A DNA stretch of 11,338 nucleotides from Archangiaceae bacterium (lineage in GTDB: Bacteria > Myxococcota > Myxococcia > Myxococcales > Myxococcaceae): NCBI GenBank assembly GCA_023248915.1, contig JAHFDQ010000148.1:1-11338 (forward strand). The letters run 5' to 3'. Positions 1-7,387 of the stretch are shown one piece after another. The notes below the pieces were generated by a model. That model was not told the DNA's origin. It did no database searches and worked only from the letters and a program-made list of their open reading frames with translations. The stretch's first letter is position 1. Every line of letters begins with the position of its first letter. The translations under genes and the position numbers were made by a program.

Positions 1-1985
1 ACGAGGAAGTGGTTGAGCGCCCCGGGGTTCACCGGGAAGGCGTTGGACGTGCCCGCCTGGGCGCCTCCGCTGGTTCGGGTCGCGGTGAGGGTGAAAGTCC
101 CGGTGTTCGAGATTGTCACGCTGGCCGAGGTCAACACCCCCGCGGTGAAGGCGGCCGTGGTGCCCCCGCCGGCCGAGAGCGTGCCCGTGCTGGTGAGGTT
201 CACCGTCCCGGTGAAGCCGGTCACGGTGCCGTTGCTGGCATCTCGGGCGGTAATCTTGATGGTGAAGGGGGTGCCAGCCGCCTGGGGCCCGAGGTTCCCC
301 CCGCCTGCCGCTTCAACGAGGAAGTTGTTCACGGGGTCCAGCCTGACCACGTTCACCCCCGTGACGAACATGGAGTCCGCCCCGTTGGTCCAGGTGTGCG
401 TCGTCGTCCCCGTGCCAGGGCCGACGTCCCATATCGAATAGCCGGTGCAGCAATACTCGACGGACTGGTTCGTCGTGGGCGAGGCAGTTTGTCCGGTGGC
501 GGTAGTCGTCGTGAGGTCGCCCGGCATGCTCGTGATCGTCAGGGAAAGCGGCGAGGTGCCGGACGCGTTGTTTCCACCGTTGAACGGAGTCGTCGGGTCG
601 ACGCCGGTGAAAGACAAGGCGTTCATCGCCCAGAGCTGCGCGGTGGTCCACGAGCACGCGACGGTCTGCGTGCCGGTGAGACTGGTTGCCTTCCCGAGCG
701 AGACGGTCTTGAGCCCGTTCGAGCCCGGGACGATTGTCAGGGGTTCGCCGCCGACCGTGCAGGTCAGGCCGGTGGTGTCCGTGTCGCCGCTGAAGGCCAG
801 GAGCACGGCGCGATTCGCGGCCGACCCGAGGGTGATTGAAAAACTCCCGCTGGTCCCGAAGCCACCGGCCCCGGTGCCCTTGTTGTCGTAGACCACTCCC
901 CCGGTATCCTCGACTCCAACCGTGAAGAAGCCAGCTGGGAACTGCTGGTTGTTGTACTCCGTCGCAATCCAGCCGGCGGAACGGGGGGCATTGGACACTC
1001 TGACTTCGTCGATGGTGCCTTTGAAGTAGTCGGTGGGTCCGTTCGCAGCACCGATATAGGTGAAGCCAGACGCCCCGCTGAAGTCCATGGCGCGAACGGA
1101 CGCGCCCGCGCTGACGCCGTCCTTGTACAACGAGGTCGACGAGCTCGGATTGTCATAGGTCGCGACGACATAGTGCCAGCCGTTCAGGTACGGCGGCCCA
1201 GTGTCCAGCTCGACCCCATTGCCCCCGCTTTCTAGCAGCGCCAACCAGTTTTGGAATGAGTTATTGTCGAACGCGAAGCCCCCGCCTCCACCGCCGTTTC
1301 CGAGCATTCGCCGCTGAAGGCTCCCGTCATCGGTCTTGTAAATCCAGCACGACAGGGTCAGTGAGGTCAGTCCAATCTTACTGACGAACGAACAGTATTG
1401 ACTGGTCCCATTCAAAGACATGCCGGCGTTGATTTGGCCGGCCGCCGCCGTCGGGGCGCCCTGCAGATTGCATTGATTGGCATTGAGGGTCGAGTCGGCT
1501 CCGCTGAGGCCGGCTGCGTCATTCAGGTGCCACACGCCCTTGTAGTTGGCGTCCCAGACTCCCGTGACGCCGTTGGAAGTGACGTTGCCCTGGAAGGTGG
1601 TGACGGCGGAGTTGCCGTAATACAGGTAGATGACAGAGGTCGATGCCAGAGACGGCACCCGCACCCAGGCGGTGAGCTCGCCCGTGGTGGGGTTGTAGCT
1701 CTCGACCGCGTCGCCGAGCAGGGTGGTGCCGTCGATGTCGGTGAAGATGATGTCGTCGCCCTGGGCGTCCGTGACCTTGCCGCCGTTCGCGGTGGTCTTC
1801 AGGTCGGGCAACGTCGTGGAAATCAACACCGGAAAATTGGTGTGCGGGCCGCCGGAAACCTGGGCGTCGGTGATGTCGATGACGCGGCGGGAGGAATAAC
1901 CATTGCCGAAGGCCGCCGAGGCATCACGGACCGGGCAGACCAACGCGAGCAACGCGAGCAGGCTGGGCCCCACCGGGCCCCTCAT
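1..1985 (-). CDS. Secreted multidomain surface protein: DUF2341 + LamG + Ig-like repeats (partial, C-terminus outside window)
   Basis: One frame stays open from the ATG at 1985 to the left edge, giving 661 codons with no stop. Residues 1-24 look like a signal peptide (hydrophobic LLALLALV, then ASA before AFGNGYSS). Residues ~25-145 match DUF2341 (WVRVPSL, then VIYLYYGN). Residues ~148-335 form a LamG/concanavalin-like jelly roll (GVWHLND, LSCWIYKTDDG, GTIDEVRVSN). Residues ~357-550 are a Ser/Thr/Gly-rich beta-sandwich region. From residue ~552 there is an Ig-like repeat (NNFLVEAAGGGNLGP) whose next copy begins (LNHFL) 105 residues later at the edge. Such proteins are usually exported adhesins or polysaccharide-binding proteins; the ligand here is unknown. 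An in-frame GTG at 2003, with a G-run nine bases upstream, is an alternative start and has better ribosome-site support. The LamG part is somewhat less GC-rich than its neighbours. Confidence 0.85.
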   Translation of the reverse strand, partial: MRGPVGPSLLALLALVCPVRDASAAFGNGYSSRRVIDITDAQVSGGPHTNFPVLISTTLPDLKTTANGGKVTDAQGDDIIFTDIDGTTLLGDAVESYNPTTGELTAWVRVPSLASTSVIYLYYGNSAVTTFQGNVTSNGVTGVWDANYKGVWHLNDAAGLSGADSTLNANQCNLQGAPTAAAGQINAGMSLNGTSQYCSFVSKIGLTSLTLSCWIYKTDDGSLQRRMLGNGGGGGGFAFDNNSFQNWLALLESGGNGVELDTGPPYLNGWHYVVATYDNPSSSTSLYKDGVSAGASVRAMDFSGASGFTYIGAANGPTDYFKGTIDEVRVSNAPRSAGWIATEYNNQQFPAGFFTVGVEDTGGVVYDNKGTGAGGFGTSGSFSITLGSAANRAVLLAFSGDTDTTGLTCTVGGEPLTIVPGSNGLKTVSLGKATSLTGTQTVACSWTTAQLWAMNALSFTGVDPTTPFNGGNNASGTSPLSLTITSMPGDLTTTTATGQTASPTTNQSVEYCCTGYSIWDVGPGTGTTTHTWTNGADSMFVTGVNVVRLDPVNNFLVEAAGGGNLGPQAAGTPFTIKITARDASNGTVTGFTGTVNLTSTGTLSAGGGTTAAFTAGVLTSASVTISNTGTFTLTATRTSGGAQAGTSNAFPVNPGALNHFL

Positions 1986-2007
1986 CGAAGACGTCAGCGC
2001 CACGGCG

Positions 2008-2406
2008 TCACGCCCCCCGGACGCTGACCCGGGGCCCCGAGCTGATTTCGGCGGCGGACAGGTTGAAGCCCTGGGTCGCGAGATGCGCAATCGCCTCGTC
2101 GGTGCTCTTGAAAATCTTCCATTCCTTGGACGAGACGACGGCGACCGTCCACGCCATCATCCTCGGCACCGGCCGGGGTATCGCGCAGACCACCTGAACC
2201 ACCCGGGGGCCGAGCTCGGCGTCGAGGCCCATGAACGCCTTGGCGTAGCCGGCCGTGGCGTGCGCCATCTCGGACGCGTCGTGAAACAGCAAGAGGGAAG
2301 CGCCGTCGGCGCCGACCCGGGCTCGAATCTCATTGCACAGCGACACCCCGTCCTCGGGTTCGCCGGTCGGGGGATGTCTGACTATCGCCAATCGCGTGTC
2401 GGCCAT
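2008..2406 (-). CDS. Small SpoIIAA/STAS-like protein of unknown role
   Basis: 132 residues starting MADTRLAIVRHPPTG. The ATG at 2406 is chosen because a strong ribosome-binding site (GGAGGAG) lies five bases upstream; the frame stays open further upstream, but that extension would run through the riboswitch. There is no signal peptide or membrane segment, so it is probably cytoplasmic. The layout, a polar N-terminal half, a hydrophobic VVQVVCAIPRP strand, then AVVSSKEWKIFKSTDEAIAHLA, resembles the SpoIIAA-like STAS proteins common in myxobacteria, in which the last segment forms a strand and helix. I assign the family only tentatively and no partner is visible. It is divergent from the B12 operon, and the next minus-strand gene starts about 22 bases past its stop, so those two may be co-transcribed. 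Confidence 0.65.
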   Translation of the reverse strand: MADTRLAIVRHPPTGEPEDGVSLCNEIRARVGADGASLLLFHDASEMAHATAGYAKAFMGLDAELGPRVVQVVCAIPRPVPRMMAWTVAVVSSKEWKIFKSTDEAIAHLATQGFNLSAAEISSGPRVSVRGA

Positions 2407-2465
2407 CGGTGCTCCTCCGGGCAGGCAGCATCGCGCCTTCCCGCGTGTCAGTCGATGGCCAACGC

Positions 2466-2494
2466 TTGACCGTGGAGTGACCGGCGCGTAGAAG
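2466..2494 (+). promoter_or_regulatory. Sigma70-type promoter of the B12 uptake operon
   Basis: TTGACC (-35, 5 of 6 matches) at 2466-2471 and TAGAAG (-10, 4 of 6) at 2489-2494 are separated by exactly 17 bases. The predicted transcript start, near 2501, lies just ahead of the first riboswitch stem at 2508. The position relative to the riboswitch is the strongest support; the start site is predicted only. Confidence 0.55.
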
Positions 2495-2507
2495 GGCCCC
2501 GCCTTCG

Positions 2508-2706
2508 GGTGCCCGCGTTGGGCACTCAAGAGGGAAGCCGGTGTGAATCCGGCGCGGTTCCGCCACTGTAACCGGGCGGCCCCAAGTCGGGGCGTAAGGG
2601 ACTTCCGTCAGTCGCCACTCCGCGCGGTCGGGCGGGGGAAGGTGGGAAGCCCCATCGGGCCGGCGCGTCGTGCGCCGGTTCGGGTCCGGAAGCCAGGAAA
2701 CCTGCC
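2508..2706 (+). promoter_or_regulatory. Cobalamin riboswitch aptamer
   Basis: The conserved parts of the cobalamin riboswitch occur in order: a 5' hairpin (GGTGCCC with GGGCACT, 2508-2526), AGAGGGAA, the GGTGTGAATCCGG core, CCGCCACTGTAAC, and the 3' B12 box AGCCAGGAAACCTGCC at 2691-2706. It lies directly upstream of a TonB-dependent receptor gene, the classic position. In this family adenosylcobalamin or a related cobalamin binds the aptamer and lowers expression of the genes downstream. The outer borders are approximate. Confidence 0.93.
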
Positions 2707-2719
2707 CGAGGGTGCGGTT

Positions 2720-2751
2720 GCCTTCTCTCTTCGACGAAGAGAGCGGAAGGC
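2720..2751 (+). promoter_or_regulatory. Ribosome-site-sequestering hairpin (riboswitch expression platform)
   Basis: CTCTCTTCG (2725-2733) is followed after one base by its exact reverse complement CGAAGAGAG (2735-2743). Below this stem GCCTT (2720-2724) can pair with AAGGC (2747-2751). That pairing covers most of the Shine-Dalgarno GGAAGG (2745-2750), which lies five bases before the btuB-like ATG at 2756. No T-run follows, so translational control fits better than transcription termination. How the aptamer switches this hairpin is inferred. Confidence 0.6.
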
Positions 2752-2755
2752 GGGC

Positions 2756-4672
2756 ATGGCGAAGCGGCGGTCTCAGCTCCTCGCAATCGGCCTTGCCCTG
2801 GCCTGTGGCCTTCCGGCCGCGGCTTCCGACAAGGCGGTCGAGCTGCCTCCGGTGCTGGTGCCGCTGCCCGCCGACGAACCCATCGCCGCCGCCCCCAGCC
2901 GCCGCGACCCTTCGGGCGCGCTCTCGGTGGTCGAGGCGGAAGAGCACCGGGGCGAGGCCAAGGACACCGCCGAGCTGCTCGCCGCCGCGCCCGGCGTCGT
3001 GCTGCAAGATCTGGGCGGAATGGGGCAGTCCAAGAGCCTGTCGGTGCGCGGGGCGTCGTCGAACGGCGTGCTGGTGCTGCTCGACGGCGTGCCGCTGAAC
3101 GGCGCCGGAGGCAGCGTGGACCTGGCACGAATTCCCGCCGCGGTCATCGACCGGCTCGAGGTGCTGCGCGGCGGCGCGGGCGCGCGCTACGGCAGCGGAG
3201 GACTGGGCGGCGCCGTCAACGTCGTCACCCGGAAGGCCGAGGCGGGGGCGCGCGTCTTCGGCGAGTGGACGCAAGGCTCGGCTACCACCTCGCTCGGCGA
3301 AGTCGGAGCCGCCGGCGACGTCGCGGGCGGTCGCGGGCTGCTGCTGCTGCACGGGGGGCGCAGCGACGGCCGGTTCACCTACCGCTTCGACCCCCAGCCC
3401 GCGCTCGCCGGCAACCCCTGGGAAACGCGCATGCGCGAGAACAACGCCGCGATGCAGGGCGGGGCGCTGTTGGCGCTTCACGGGGCCTTGCCTTACTCCC
3501 TCGTCGCCGACGCCACCGCCGAAGCCTCGGCCGAGTCGCGCGGCCTGGCGGGCACCGTCCAGAACCCTTCCACCGACGCCCACCAGACGAGCAGCCTGGG
3601 CTCGGTGGGGCTGCGGCTGACGCGGGCGCACGAGGGCGGCGGCGCGGAAGGGCACCTCTGGGCGCGGCGCGACCAGCTCGACCTGTCGGGCGGTTCGTTC
3701 GGCCCGGGCTTCCGCCAGCTCGAGCTCTCGGGCGGCGGCGAGCTCGAGCTCGAGCAATTCCTGGCGGGCAGTCACCGCCTCTCGGTGTCGGCGAGCGTCG
3801 CGGGCGAGGCGCTGACCGAGCCCACCGGCCGAAACCCGGGCTGGGCGCGCGCTTCCGCCATGGCTTCGGACGAGCTGCTCTTGTTCCAGGGCGCGCTGTC
3901 GCTGCAGCCGTCGTTCCGGTTCGACCAGACCGGGCCCTTCACCGGCCTGTCGCCGAAGCTGGGCGCGACCGTGACGCTGCCGGCCGGCTTCGAGGTGCGC
4001 GCCAACGCAGGGCAAGCGCACCGGGCGCCTTCCTTCCTCGAGCTGTACGTGCAGCAAGGTTTCCTGCTGCCGAACGACGGCCTCAGGCCCGAGCGCGCCC
4101 TCACCGCGGACGCCGCGCTCGCCCACCGCACGCGCGTAACCTTCGTCCAGGTGGGCGGCTTCGTCAGCCGCTACGAAGACCTCATCTCGTACGAGTACTA
4201 CCCGCCCTCGCTGGCCCGGCCCTACAACTTCGCCGCGGCGCAGGTGGCCGGCCTCGAGGCCGAGGGCGAGGCGCACCCCCGCCCCTGGCTGTCCGCTTCG
4301 GCCAGCTACACCTTCCTCTCGTCGCAGAACCTGCGGGACGACCCGCGCTACTACTTGAAGGACTTGCCGTACCGGCCCCGGCACAAGGTCGCCGCCCGCA
4401 TCGCGGCCGGCCCTTCCTGGGCCCGCGCGCACGCCGAGCTGCTCGCCCAATCCGAGCAGTTCCGCAACCGCACCGAGACGCTGGTGCTGCCCGCCCGGGC
4501 CTTCGTGAACCTGGGCGTCTCGAGCGAGCTCTTGGCCGCGCCCCGGCTGACCGCGTCGCTCGAGGTGAAGAACCTGCTCGACGCCTCGAGCGAAGACCTG
4601 TCCGGCTACCCGTTGCCGGGCCGCAGCGCCTACCTGACTCTGGCCGCGTCGTGGGACGTCGGCCGACCGTGA
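2756..4672 (+). CDS. btuB: TonB-dependent outer-membrane cobalamin receptor (BtuB-like)
   Basis: 638 residues. The ATG at 2756 is chosen because it follows GGAAGG by five bases and begins a signal peptide (MAKRRSQLLAIGLALACG, cleavage near AAAS/D). The frame is open further upstream, but that part is the riboswitch. A possible TonB box (VELPPVLVP) lies at residues ~28-36. The plug domain covers ~50-165, with typical segments DTAELLAAAPGV, SLSVRGASSNGVLVLLDGVP, IDRLEVLRGG and YGSGGLGGAVNVVT. The rest is a 22-stranded-type beta-barrel with family signatures NAGQAHRAPSFLELY and VKNLLDASSEDLSGYPLPGR near the C-terminus. Length is normal for BtuB. The family imports substrates across the outer membrane using TonB energy; the riboswitch and the downstream btuF/btuC genes make cobalamin the likely substrate. 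A corrinoid other than B12 cannot be excluded. Confidence 0.92.
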   Translation: MAKRRSQLLAIGLALACGLPAAASDKAVELPPVLVPLPADEPIAAAPSRRDPSGALSVVEAEEHRGEAKDTAELLAAAPGVVLQDLGGMGQSKSLSVRGASSNGVLVLLDGVPLNGAGGSVDLARIPAAVIDRLEVLRGGAGARYGSGGLGGAVNVVTRKAEAGARVFGEWTQGSATTSLGEVGAAGDVAGGRGLLLLHGGRSDGRFTYRFDPQPALAGNPWETRMRENNAAMQGGALLALHGALPYSLVADATAEASAESRGLAGTVQNPSTDAHQTSSLGSVGLRLTRAHEGGGAEGHLWARRDQLDLSGGSFGPGFRQLELSGGGELELEQFLAGSHRLSVSASVAGEALTEPTGRNPGWARASAMASDELLLFQGALSLQPSFRFDQTGPFTGLSPKLGATVTLPAGFEVRANAGQAHRAPSFLELYVQQGFLLPNDGLRPERALTADAALAHRTRVTFVQVGGFVSRYEDLISYEYYPPSLARPYNFAAAQVAGLEAEGEAHPRPWLSASASYTFLSSQNLRDDPRYYLKDLPYRPRHKVAARIAAGPSWARAHAELLAQSEQFRNRTETLVLPARAFVNLGVSSELLAAPRLTASLEVKNLLDASSEDLSGYPLPGRSAYLTLAASWDVGRP

Positions 4673-4700
4673 AGCCCCAAGAAAAAAGGAAACTCGCCCC

Positions 4701-6350
4701 ATGACGCAACGTTCAGCTCTTCGCCTGGTCTCGTCCCTTGCCCCGCTCGCCGCGGCCCTCCTCCTCGCGGGCTGTCCCCCGACCGGAGTCGTCTGCACCG
4801 AAGGGTTGACCAACTGCGGCGGTGAGTGCGTCGACCTGAGGAGCGACCGGGCCAACTGCAGCACCTGCGCCAACCGCTGCCAGGTGCGCCAAGTGTGCCA
4901 CGCCAGCCAGTGCCAGTGCCAGGCCGGCGCGGTGGCCTGCAGTTCGGAGTGCGTCGTGGTCGCCAGCGACGCGCGCCACTGCGGCGCGTGCGGCCACGCC
5001 TGCGCGTCGACCGAGGTGTGCGAGCAGGGCGTGTGCAAGGACTCGTGCCGGCTGCCCGGGGTTGCGAAGTGCGGGCAGTCGTGCGTCAACATCAACCTCG
5101 ACGTCTCCCACTGCGGTTCGTGCGACAACGTCTGCGAGAACTCACAGAGCTGCCACCGGGGCTATTGCTCCTATGACGTCGTGGCCGCGTGCATGACCAA
5201 CGGCCAGGTCACCGGCGTGCAGGCCGACAGCGAGCTGAAGGGCCCGAACGAAGCGCTGGGCGCGGGGCCGGCGGCGCTGGCGACTGTCGAGGACGTGCTC
5301 TTGGTGGCCGACGGCATCGACAACCGGATGTTGCAGGCGCGGCTTCCCTCGTCGGGCGGCCACGCGTTCGCCCAATTCCCGGGGTCGACCCCGCTCGGTA
5401 CGGTGCCGAACCAGGTCCTGGTCGAGTCGCCCTTCGTCTACGTGGTGAACGCCAGCACGGGGACGCTGCAGGTGCTCCAGCTCGAGGCGGGCCCCGGCGA
5501 CGCCGGCACCGACGCGGGCAGCTTCGTGCCGCTCGACGGGGGCAGGTACCCGCAAGGGCTGCGACTGGCCACCGTGGGAGAGCTCGCCTTTGGGGCCAAC
5601 ACCTATCCCGAGGGCGTGGCGCGCCTCGGCGGCTTCCTCTACGTGCCGCTGTACGGGGGCTTCGGGGCGACCGCCGCGGCGGCGGGGCAGAAGGTGGTGA
5701 AGGTGGACGTGTCGAACCCGGCCGCGCCGACGGTGGCCGACACCCACGACTTGAGCACGCTCGACCTCGAACCGTTCGACGGGGGCACGCCGGTGGCCCG
5801 CCCCTTCGCCATCGCGGCGCACCAGGGCGCGGTGTACGTGGCGCTCAACAACCTCAACCCTGACACCTACCTCGTGGAAGGACCGGGGTTGCTCGCGCGC
5901 ATCGACCCGGCCACGGGCGCCGTGACGACGGTCGGCCTGGGAACGGACTGTTTGAACCCCATCTGGCTCGTGTCCGACGGGACGCTCCTGTACGTCAGCT
6001 GCCAGGGCAGCGCGCAGTACGACACCAACTACGCTCTGTTGTCGGTCGAGAAGACGGGCGTCGTCGCGCTGAAGGACGACGTACCGGTCTCGACCTGGCA
6101 AGCGGCCTGCGGCGCCAACGTCGACGGCGGCTGCCTGCCCATCTTCGCCAGCCGGCTGGCGGTGGCGCAGGGCCGGGTCTACGTGGGCGACCAGAACGGT
6201 GGCCGGCTCTTCGTGCTCGAGAACAACGCCGGAGTCCTCTCCGAGCGGCGCGGCTACCTCGCGCCTGACGGCAGCGGCCCCATCCAGGCGTGCGCGGTGA
6301 GGGCGACGCTCGGCTACTCGAACGTGAGCGACGTCATCGCGGTGCCGTGA
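4701..6350 (+). CDS. Lipoprotein with cysteine-rich repeats and YncE-like beta-propeller; candidate surface B12-capture protein
   Basis: 549 residues. A lipoprotein signal ends in the lipobox LAGC (lipid-bearing Cys25). Residues ~32-165 hold three cysteine-rich repeats of the type abundant in myxobacterial surface proteins, roughly CxxxC, then HCGxC, then CxxxxxxCxxxxC. From ~185 to the end, segments recur of the kind PNQVLVESPFVYVVNASTGT, GVARLGGFLYVPLYGG, AIAAHQGAVYVALNN and LAVAQGRVYVGDQNGGRLFVL. This is the blade pattern of YncE/NHL-type beta-propellers. It starts 28 bases after btuB behind AAGGAAA and overlaps the btuF frame by four bases, so it belongs to the riboswitch-controlled operon. 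Location and architecture recall BtuG of Bacteroides, a propeller lipoprotein that hands B12 to BtuB. B12 binding here is inference; a structural or adhesive role is the alternative. Confidence 0.85.
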   Translation: MTQRSALRLVSSLAPLAAALLLAGCPPTGVVCTEGLTNCGGECVDLRSDRANCSTCANRCQVRQVCHASQCQCQAGAVACSSECVVVASDARHCGACGHACASTEVCEQGVCKDSCRLPGVAKCGQSCVNINLDVSHCGSCDNVCENSQSCHRGYCSYDVVAACMTNGQVTGVQADSELKGPNEALGAGPAALATVEDVLLVADGIDNRMLQARLPSSGGHAFAQFPGSTPLGTVPNQVLVESPFVYVVNASTGTLQVLQLEAGPGDAGTDAGSFVPLDGGRYPQGLRLATVGELAFGANTYPEGVARLGGFLYVPLYGGFGATAAAAGQKVVKVDVSNPAAPTVADTHDLSTLDLEPFDGGTPVARPFAIAAHQGAVYVALNNLNPDTYLVEGPGLLARIDPATGAVTTVGLGTDCLNPIWLVSDGTLLYVSCQGSAQYDTNYALLSVEKTGVVALKDDVPVSTWQAACGANVDGGCLPIFASRLAVAQGRVYVGDQNGGRLFVLENNAGVLSERRGYLAPDGSGPIQACAVRATLGYSNVSDVIAVP

Positions 6351-7387
6351 CGGAAGAGCGCGCCAAATCCGGTTCAGCCGGGGCGAGCGAATTCCGTCCT
6401 GCCCGAGCGGGCGACCTCCGTTCAGCCCGAGCGGAGTCGAGGGCATTCCCTCAACTCCGTCCTGCCCGAGCGGGCGGGTTCCGTTCAGCCCGGTCGAGGG
6501 CGTCCCCGTGGCTCACCGTCTTCGCTCGGCATCGCGCCCGGCTCCGCCAGCCGCTGGCCCTCCTTGCGGCGCTCGCGGCGGCAGCCCCGGCCTCCGCCCT
6601 CGACGTTCCGTCCTACCTCGGTCCAAAACCGAAGAGCCCGGTACGGCGCGTGGTGACGCTGGCCCCATCGCTCACCGAGACCGTGCTGGCGCTCGGGGCC
6701 GGAGACCGGCTGGTGGGCGTCTCTCGCTTCGACGAGCTGCCCGAGGTGGCGGCGCTGCCCCGTGTCGGCGGCTTCATCGACCCGAGCATCGAGGCGGTGG
6801 TGGCGCTGGCCCCGGACCTGGTGTTGGTGCAGCCGGCGCCGGGGAACAAGCAGCCCGTCGAGAAGATGGCCGACCTCGGCGTGCCGGTGCTGGCGGTGCC
6901 GATGCACTCGCTCGCGTCCACCGTTGCGGCGATTCGAGAGGTGGGGCGGGCGCTGGGGCTCAGTCCGCGCGCCGAGGCGCTGGTGAAGGAAATCGAGACG
7001 GCCCGCGCAAACATTCGGGCCCAGGCCCGCGGCCGGCGCCCCTTGCGGGTGCTGTTCGTGGTGGGCTTCGAACCGTTGGTGGTGGCCGGAACCCGCTCGT
7101 TCGCCGCCGAGCTGCTCTCGGACTGTGGCGCGACGAACGCCGCCGAAGGGACGACGGCGGCCTTCAGCGTCTACTCGGTCGAGAGCGCGGTGCGCAGCCG
7201 GCCGGACGTCGTGCTCGACGCCGCCAACGTCTCGGCCGGCCGCGAGAAGATTGAGAGCCTGCCCGGCCTGCGCGAGGCCCGCTGGGTCAAGGTGTCGTCG
7301 GAAGACCTGCTCCACCCCGGGCCAAAGCTGGCGACCGGCATGGCCGAGCTCTTCCGGCTGCTTTACCCCGGAGACGCCGGCCGGTGA
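6347..7387 (+). CDS. btuF: Periplasmic cobalamin-binding protein (BtuF-like)
   Basis: 346 residues from GTG at 6347, which overlaps the preceding stop as GTGA and suggests translational coupling. The mature domain, from about residue 85, is a class III (Peripla_BP_2) binding protein: RRVVTLAPSLTETVLALGAG, LVGVSRFDELPEV, RVGGFIDPSIEAVVALAPDLVL, a central helix, then RVLFVVGFEPLVVAGTRSF and the C-terminal lobe. It would carry B12 from the receptor to the BtuC permease. The start is odd: the hydrophobic export segment (LRQPLALLAALAAAAPASA) begins only near residue 66, and the ~55 residues before it are the translation of a 63-base direct repeat. No ATG, GTG or TTG lies in frame between that repeat and the export segment. 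Either the extension is real, a rare start codon such as CTG is used, or export is impaired. An earlier in-frame GTG at 6290 is less likely. Confidence 0.87.
   Translation: MTEERAKSGSAGASEFRPARAGDLRSARAESRAFPQLRPARAGGFRSARSRASPWLTVFARHRARLRQPLALLAALAAAAPASALDVPSYLGPKPKSPVRRVVTLAPSLTETVLALGAGDRLVGVSRFDELPEVAALPRVGGFIDPSIEAVVALAPDLVLVQPAPGNKQPVEKMADLGVPVLAVPMHSLASTVAAIREVGRALGLSPRAEALVKEIETARANIRAQARGRRPLRVLFVVGFEPLVVAGTRSFAAELLSDCGATNAAEGTTAAFSVYSVESAVRSRPDVVLDAANVSAGREKIESLPGLREARWVKVSSEDLLHPGPKLATGMAELFRLLYPGDAGR
6393..6512 (+). repeat. 63-base tandem direct repeat (two copies), REP-like
   Basis: TCCGTCCTGCCCGAGCGGGCG occurs at 6393-6413 and again at 6456-6476. TCCGTTCAGCCC, followed by a match ending GTCGAGGGC, occurs at 6417-6444 and 6480-6501; the second copy lacks six bases. 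The period is 63 bases, or 21 codons, so the reading frame through the repeat is kept. A looser third fragment (GGTTCAGCC...GAGCG) precedes it at 6371-6390. GCCCGAGCGGGC can fold on itself. The composition resembles scattered intergenic palindromic repeats. Confidence 0.8.

Noticed and set aside
9..839. A 276-codon plus-strand frame at the left edge
   Set aside because: It is the exact antisense frame of the DUF2341/LamG/Ig-like protein and shows no domain features of its own.
2543..2755. N-terminal extension of the btuB-like frame to an ATG at 2543
   Set aside because: That stretch is the cobalamin riboswitch. The ATG at 2756 has the ribosome site and begins a proper signal peptide.
2330..5128. 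A 932-codon open frame on the minus strand across the riboswitch and btuB region
   Set aside because: It is antisense to btuB and the lipoprotein, which have clear signal peptides and domain motifs. Its translation is low-complexity Arg/Gly/Ala-rich with no family pattern, typical of antisense frames in GC-rich DNA.
6393..6512. Repeat region considered as a CRISPR array
   Set aside because: There are only two adjacent copies with no spacers of regular length, lying inside an operon and in a coding frame. A tandem REP-like duplication explains it.
6508..7254. Plus-strand frame starting at GTG 6508 as an alternative btuF
   Set aside because: It is in a different frame from the binding-protein domain and reads as Arg/Gly/Ala-rich sequence. 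It would matter only if the assembly has a frameshift near 6510-6550.
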